Shown piece after piece: positions 59,602 to 64,000 of a DNA stretch of 64,000 nt (its first letter is position 1; each line of letters begins with the position of its first letter). Made by a program: the position numbers and the translations under genes. The stretch is from CAVPJW01 sp963705525 (lineage in GTDB: Bacteria; Acidobacteriota; Vicinamibacteria; Vicinamibacterales; CAVPJW01), in NCBI GenBank assembly GCA_963705525.1, contig CAVPJW010000002.1, forward strand, positions 558,001-622,000, in the 5' to 3' direction. The notes under the pieces are model-generated. The model was not told the origin of the DNA. It ran no database searches and saw only the letters and a program-made list of their open reading frames with translations.

Positions 59602-59607
59602 TATGAT
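59602..59607 (+). promoter_or_regulatory. -10 candidate before the second phosphatase
   Basis: TATGAT (in GTATATGAT) is a good -10 box, about 94 bases before the ATG at 59701. The -35 match is poor (TTCAGC). With the hairpin upstream, this supports a separate transcript for 59701-63880. Confidence 0.35.
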
Positions 59608-59700
59608 TGCCCTGAAGTAGTATTGCGGGCAGCCGTTTACGTCCCCGGCTGCCGAAAGACCTGAGCGGCCTGAGGCCGTGCCGATCGAACGGAGGCCAGC

Positions 59701-60468
59701 ATGTTGACCGCGCACGGCGCGACTCATCCGGGCACCGTCAGGAAGATCAACGAGGACTCCCTCTGCTCGGATCTCCGTCTCGGCCTTTTTCTGGTCGCGG
59801 ACGGAATGGGAGGGCACAACGCCGGCGAGGTCGCGTCGAAGCTGGCGGTGGAAGCGATTCGGGGATTTCTCGCCAAAACGTCTGAAGGAGACGACTTCAC
59901 CTGGCCGTACGGGATCGACCCCAACCTGTCTTACAACGGAAATCGCCTCATGACGGCGCTCAAGCTCGCCAATCGTCGGGTGTTCAAGGCGGCGGAAAGT
60001 CGAGACGAGTACACGGGCATGGGCACGACTGTGGTCGCCGGCCTTATCGATCAGAATCGCTTCGTTTATTCGGGGATTGGCGACAGCCGGATCTATGCGC
60101 TCGTGAACGGCCGCCTGGAGCAGCTCACCCATGACGACTCGTGGGTCGCCACCGTGCTGGCGCGGCACGAAGGCATCGACGATGCACTTCTGGCCGATCA
60201 TCCGATGCGGCACGTCCTGACCAATGTGATCGGCGCTCGCGAACAGACAGAAATGGAGATCGGCGAGCGGCAGTGCGGACCGGGAGAAGCATTCCTGTTC
60301 TGCAGCGATGGACTTCACGGGGCGCTGGACGACAAGACCATTGCACGGATCATGTCGGACGGTGCGTCGGCAGAGGAAGCCGCTGACCAGCTCGTCAAGG
60401 CGGCCCTGGCAAGCGACGGCAGCGACAATATCACAGCGCTCGTCGTGCGGTGCGGCGCCGGCCGCTAA
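59701..60468 (+). CDS. PP2C-family Ser/Thr protein phosphatase (copy 2)
   Basis: The 255-residue protein has INEDSL, VADGMGGHNAGE, GMGTTVVAG, IGDSRIY, CSDGL and GSDNIT, so all metal-binding Asp residues are present. It differs from copy 1 in the flap region (HEGIDDALLADHP), which controls substrate choice, so a distinct set of targets is likely. ATG at 59701 follows a GGAGG site. Its stop is 2 bases before the kinase gene, so the two should be translated together, a usual kinase-phosphatase pairing. Confidence 0.9.
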   Translation: MLTAHGATHPGTVRKINEDSLCSDLRLGLFLVADGMGGHNAGEVASKLAVEAIRGFLAKTSEGDDFTWPYGIDPNLSYNGNRLMTALKLANRRVFKAAESRDEYTGMGTTVVAGLIDQNRFVYSGIGDSRIYALVNGRLEQLTHDDSWVATVLARHEGIDDALLADHPMRHVLTNVIGAREQTEMEIGERQCGPGEAFLFCSDGLHGALDDKTIARIMSDGASAEEAADQLVKAALASDGSDNITALVVRCGAGR

Positions 60469-60470
60469 CC

Positions 60471-62063
60471 ATGGACAAGGCCCCAGCCGATCCGGATCCG
60501 GCGCCGGCCGCTGAAGCCGCAGGCAAGCCGCCGATCCCGCGGATCGGCCGCTACGAGCTGCTCGAGCGGATCGGGCGCGGCGGCATGGGCGCGGTCTATC
60601 GCGCGCGTGATACGACGCTCGATCGCATGGTCGCCGTCAAGATGTTGCTGGCCGATCTCGAGGTGTCGGACGAGACGCGCGAGCGATTCTTTCGCGAGGC
60701 CCGGGCCGCCGGCGGCCTCACGCATCGGAACATCATCACGGTGTACGACTTTGGAGAAGAGAACGGGCGGGCGTATCTCGTCATGGAGTTGCTTCAGGGC
60801 GAGGCGCTGACGAAGATCCTTGCGCAGGAGAGAAGGCTGTCGCTCGAACATCGCGTGGACATCATGACGCGCGTCTGCGACGGCCTGGCCTTCGCGCATT
60901 CCCGCGCGATCGTCCATCGCGACGTCAAACCCGCCAACCTGTTCCTCACGGCGGATGGACAGGTCAAGATTCTCGACTTCGGCGTCGCCCGGATCGCCTC
61001 GTCCAGTCTCACGCGAGTCGGCCTCATCGTCGGGACGCCCGACTACATGTCGCCGGAGCAGGTTCAGGGCCGCGTAGTGGATCAGCGCTCGGACATCTTC
61101 TCTGCCGGCGCCGTGTTCTATCAGCTTCTGAGCGGCCGAAAGCCATTTGCCGCGAAGAACCTTCCGGAAGTGCTGCGTCTCGTCGCCAGCGAGGATCCGG
61201 CGCCGCTCGCCGACACCGAGGCGCCGGCGGACTTGGCGGCCATCGTGATGCGCGCCCTGCGCAAGGAACCGGAGGCGCGTTATCAGCAGATGCAGGACAT
61301 GCTCGGGGACCTGACGCGCTTTCAGCAGAAGTTCGACCAGGCCACTCGAGCGCTCGCCCTGAAGGTGCGGGACAAGTACCTCGACACGATTGGCATGCTG
61401 GCGGAGGCGAAGCAACTGGCGACCCACCTCGCGGTTCCCTGGGACGACGAAGAGGTCGCCATCACACCACTCGTGCGCGATCTCCCGGCTTTCCAGAGCC
61501 GAGGCGCCGATGTTTTTGTCTCCGTCCCATTTCGGCGAGGCCGGCTCAACGAGATGACGCGCCTGCTCCAGCAACAGCGTGAAAGCCTGACCGTGCGCCT
61601 TGACGGCTGGCGCGAGGCGCGGAGTCATCTCTCGCTTGCCGAATCGGCACTCGAAACGGGCGAGCACGGCGAGGCGTTGAAGCGATGCGACGCCGTGCTG
61701 GCCGGCCTGCCGCTCTCGGGCCGCGCGATCGAATTGCGCGAGCGATGCCGGCATTTTGCACTCAGTGGCCGGCTGGAACCGGATACGGCACAGGAAGACT
61801 CCGTGCAGCCGATAAAACAAATGGAGCCCTCGGTGATCGCGTCGGAACGAGTCGTTGAGGTCGGACAGGTCACGCCAGGCGTTGCACCAGATCAATCAGT
61901 CGTGGACTACGAGGCGTTGTCGTTCGGCCGAGATGAGCGCGAGCCTACGGAAAACGAAGAGACGATCGCGATGCCGGCCAGCAACTTCGCGGGCTCACTT
62001 GGCGGTCGAGTGTCTCAATGGATTTCGAGGGTGCTTGGTGCGTTCACGGGGAGGCGCGCGTAG
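60471..62063 (+). CDS. Soluble Ser/Thr protein kinase
   Basis: The protein has 530 residues from ATG 60471. The kinase domain (about 27-285) has IGRGGMGAVY, Lys57 in VAVK, HRDVKPAN (149-156) and DFG (169-171), so it is active. The C-terminal half is helical (QQKFDQATRALALKVRDKYL) and ends in a short amphipathic helix, with no clear membrane segment. It sits between a phosphatase and the FHA protein, with gaps of 2 and 3 bases. The FHA protein is the likely reader of its phosphorylated targets. Confidence 0.9.
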   Translation: MDKAPADPDPAPAAEAAGKPPIPRIGRYELLERIGRGGMGAVYRARDTTLDRMVAVKMLLADLEVSDETRERFFREARAAGGLTHRNIITVYDFGEENGRAYLVMELLQGEALTKILAQERRLSLEHRVDIMTRVCDGLAFAHSRAIVHRDVKPANLFLTADGQVKILDFGVARIASSSLTRVGLIVGTPDYMSPEQVQGRVVDQRSDIFSAGAVFYQLLSGRKPFAAKNLPEVLRLVASEDPAPLADTEAPADLAAIVMRALRKEPEARYQQMQDMLGDLTRFQQKFDQATRALALKVRDKYLDTIGMLAEAKQLATHLAVPWDDEEVAITPLVRDLPAFQSRGADVFVSVPFRRGRLNEMTRLLQQQRESLTVRLDGWREARSHLSLAESALETGEHGEALKRCDAVLAGLPLSGRAIELRERCRHFALSGRLEPDTAQEDSVQPIKQMEPSVIASERVVEVGQVTPGVAPDQSVVDYEALSFGRDEREPTENEETIAMPASNFAGSLGGRVSQWISRVLGAFTGRRA

Positions 62064-62066
62064 CTC

Positions 62067-63350
62067 ATGCCTTGTGGTCTCCGCCTGGTCATCCGTCGCG
62101 GTGATACGGAAGTTGCGTCGGTCATTCCGGGCGACCGACCCGTCGCGATCGGCCGCTCCAAGCGCTGCGACATCGTGCTCGACGACTCGGCGATTTCACG
62201 GTTCCATGCGGTCCTGGCTGTCGAAGACGAGGGATTGTCGCTTACCGACCAGGACAGTCAGAACGGACTATGGGTGCATGGCAGGCGAGTTAAGAAGGTC
62301 TGGCTGAAGCCCGATCTCCCGGTCGTGATCGGGCCGTTCCGCGTCACGATTGAAACCGCCGCCGCTCAGTCGAGCGCCTCCTCGTATGCGCCGGGGGTTG
62401 ATCCTGTTCCCATCGGACCGCCCCCAGCACCAGCAGCCTCGTCCGACATCGGGCGATCCGTCGTCCCGGCCTCGCGCCAAGGTAAGAAGGCTGCGACGGG
62501 GCGTCGTTCGATGGCGATGACCCTGGCCGCGATCGGAGCGCTCCTCGTCGCAGCAACAGTGGGCGCTATTCTGTTTTTCTATCCCGGGATGTGGCGGGGT
62601 CGAGCCGATCGAATACAAGATTCGACGGCTGGATCGGCCGACGCGGTGCGGTCGGCTGCCGTGCCAGCGCCCGATCTGGTCTCGCCTCGTGAATCGGGAT
62701 CCGAGACTGCAGCGAGCGCTGGAGTAGGGACGCAGCCAGCCGGCGTCGAGCAACGACCGACCCCAGCGGTGAGCGAACCGGCGTCAGACTCGCCTGCAGG
62801 CGACGCAGGAGCCGCGCCGATCATTCCGGCGGGCCGACGCGCCGGCGAATCAACTGTAGCCTGGCGAAAACGGTCTCGTGACCTGACCGCGCGTTATCAG
62901 GAGGGCAAGGCCGCGCTGGAGCGTGGTGACCTGGCGAATGGAATCCAGATCCTCTCGGCGCTCGAACAGAGCGAGCCCGGGTTTGGAGACACTGCGGCGC
63001 TCCTCGCAGGTGCACGGTCGACGATCCGCGATCGAGCCCGCGCCGCGCTCGCGGAGGGGGCTCGGCTTGAGGCTCAGAACAACCTGGCCGATGCGTTGGC
63101 AAGCTACGAACGGGCGCTGAAACTCAATCCGGACTTCTCAGAAGCGCGCGCCGCAGAATCGGGCCTCCGGGAGCGAATCCGTTCATCCGCTGACGAAACG
63201 TTTCGCAAGGCCAGCGTGGAGGATGCCTTCGGTCGAACGGATCGGGCAGCGGCGCTCTACAAGCGTGTCGTCGAATTGTTGCCTGACGGAGACCCTACAC
63301 GGGAAAAGGCGGAAGCGCGTCTAACCGCGCTTCAGGTGAACAAACCGTGA
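62067..63350 (+). CDS. FHA-domain membrane protein with TPR-like C-terminus
   Basis: The 427-residue protein has an N-terminal FHA domain (about 5-100). Its phosphothreonine-binding residues are visible: GRSKRCDIVLDD, SRFHA and SQNG. A membrane helix (about 150-172) and a Pro/Ser-rich linker follow, then a TPR-like helical domain (about 265-420, with YQEGKAALERGDLANGIQIL and LADALASYERALKLNPDFSEA). It would recognise a phosphorylated kinase on the cytoplasmic side and pass information to the periplasmic helical domain. The following gene starts within its stop (GTGA). Confidence 0.85.
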   Translation: MPCGLRLVIRRGDTEVASVIPGDRPVAIGRSKRCDIVLDDSAISRFHAVLAVEDEGLSLTDQDSQNGLWVHGRRVKKVWLKPDLPVVIGPFRVTIETAAAQSSASSYAPGVDPVPIGPPPAPAASSDIGRSVVPASRQGKKAATGRRSMAMTLAAIGALLVAATVGAILFFYPGMWRGRADRIQDSTAGSADAVRSAAVPAPDLVSPRESGSETAASAGVGTQPAGVEQRPTPAVSEPASDSPAGDAGAAPIIPAGRRAGESTVAWRKRSRDLTARYQEGKAALERGDLANGIQILSALEQSEPGFGDTAALLAGARSTIRDRARAALAEGARLEAQNNLADALASYERALKLNPDFSEARAAESGLRERIRSSADETFRKASVEDAFGRTDRAAALYKRVVELLPDGDPTREKAEARLTALQVNKP

Positions 63351-63880
63351 ACATCCGGGCGATTGTGCTTTTTGCGGCGACCGCGTCAATGCTGCCGACG
63401 GCCATTGCACACGCGCAGGGTGATGTGCGTCCCTACTCGGATCCCCACGGCCGCTTTTCGCTTGATTACCCGAAGAAGAACTGGCAAGTCCTCCCCGGAG
63501 GCGGCTCGACCCTGGCGACGCTGGCTGAAAAGAAGGGGCGTGCGACAGTGCAGATCGAGTACTTGCGTTTGAACCAGCCGCTCATGGTCGACCAGGATCA
63601 CGATCTGATCGTGCAGACGGAAAGCAGCCTCATTCGCGAGCGGCAGCCGGGCGCGACGGGCATTCAGGGGTCGGCGGAGCGCCCCGATCTGCCCGGCATG
63701 GTGGCCATCGATTTCACGCGCCCGGGTGTCTCAGGGCCGGAGCGCGTCCGGCAGTTTTCCGTCGTCCAAGGCAACGATCTCTTTCGGATCTTGTGTGTCG
63801 CGCGCGTCGGCGACTTTCAGAAGTTCGAGATGGCCTTTCAGCAGATCGCGCGGAGCTTCAGAACGATCAGCACTCCCTGA
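63347..63880 (+). CDS. Secreted PsbP/DUF1795-like protein
   Basis: The 177-residue protein starts at GTG 63347, overlapping the previous stop by 4 bases. A signal peptide spans 1-24 (ending AHAQ). The mature part is one alpha/beta domain beginning FSLDYPKKNWQVLP and ending FEMAFQQIARSF. It matches the C-terminal domain of the membrane protein at 39154 in order of motifs (DYP, W, a VQIEY strand, an E at ESSLI, ERVRQFS, FRI, ARSF). It is probably the periplasmic partner of the FHA-TPR protein. The ligand is unknown. Confidence 0.75.
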   Translation: MNIRAIVLFAATASMLPTAIAHAQGDVRPYSDPHGRFSLDYPKKNWQVLPGGGSTLATLAEKKGRATVQIEYLRLNQPLMVDQDHDLIVQTESSLIRERQPGATGIQGSAERPDLPGMVAIDFTRPGVSGPERVRQFSVVQGNDLFRILCVARVGDFQKFEMAFQQIARSFRTISTP

Positions 63881-64000
63881 GCGCCACCACGCCGCCCGGC
63901 TGTCTGAAGCGGCCCGCTAGTATCCCTGCGCGCGAAACACAGAACACGCGGTCTTACAGTCCCGGCGCTAGAGCGTTCGCCACGTGCGTCCCGTCGCCTC

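Overview
The window reads as chromosomal DNA of a GC-rich Gram-negative bacterium. The gene mix is typical of soil Acidobacteriota, and the closest overall match is to Vicinamibacteria-like genomes: CRTAC1/UnbV beta-propellers, a multihaem cytochrome with TPRs, BACON-domain export proteins, many amidohydrolases, and several Ser/Thr kinases with PP2C phosphatases. This placement is inference from gene content; there is no rRNA or marker gene here. I see no insertion sequence, prophage, CRISPR array or origin. The only RNA gene is tRNA-Leu(TAA) at 18932-19021.

Region 1 (1-15.8 kb): the tail of a sigma-54 activator, small envelope proteins (YtxH-like, YihY/BrkB), and a fructokinase-type ROK kinase. 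Then comes a cluster running 2440-11637: a membrane-anchored pentahaem cytochrome with TPRs, two FG-GAP/UnbV propeller proteins and a nitrilase-family hydrolase, the last three joined by 4-base overlaps. After it come a small basic protein, a PfpI-like protein, a DUF255 thioredoxin-fold protein, a dienoyl-CoA-hydratase-like crotonase and a small hypothetical. Region 2 (15.8-25.7 kb): an exported lectin/BACON protein split by a one-base frameshift, the tRNA, a DMT permease, a remnant of a sugar-epimerase-like gene, a serine hydrolase, a YVTN propeller, an imidazolonepropionase-like amidohydrolase and a DinB protein.

Region 3 (25.7-39 kb): a small outer-membrane-barrel candidate, then two YtcJ-like amidohydrolases facing a block with two paralogous Tat-exported spermidine-dehydrogenase-like flavoproteins that bracket a class-III aminotransferase and a SnoaL-like protein. 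This looks like peripheral amine or amide catabolism. A ketopantoate-reductase-like protein and an exported GH3 enzyme follow. Region 4 (39-51 kb): a cyclic-di-GMP signalling island with an HD-GYP protein, two GGDEF proteins with intact motifs, one degenerate GGDEF protein, a MerR-type regulator and a PilZ protein, plus a HerA/FtsK-like ATPase.

Region 5 (51-64 kb): a large TPR-fused sigma-54 activator transcribed leftward, facing a rightward phospho-signalling cluster of nearly 10 kb. That cluster holds an active Ser/Thr kinase, a pseudokinase fused to PEGA repeats and a TonB C-terminal domain, two PP2C phosphatases, a second active kinase, an FHA-TPR membrane protein, and a secreted protein whose domain also occurs in the TPR/membrane protein at 39.2-40.7 kb. 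The likely logic is kinase output read by the FHA protein, reset by the phosphatases, and coupled by the pseudokinase fusion to the envelope.
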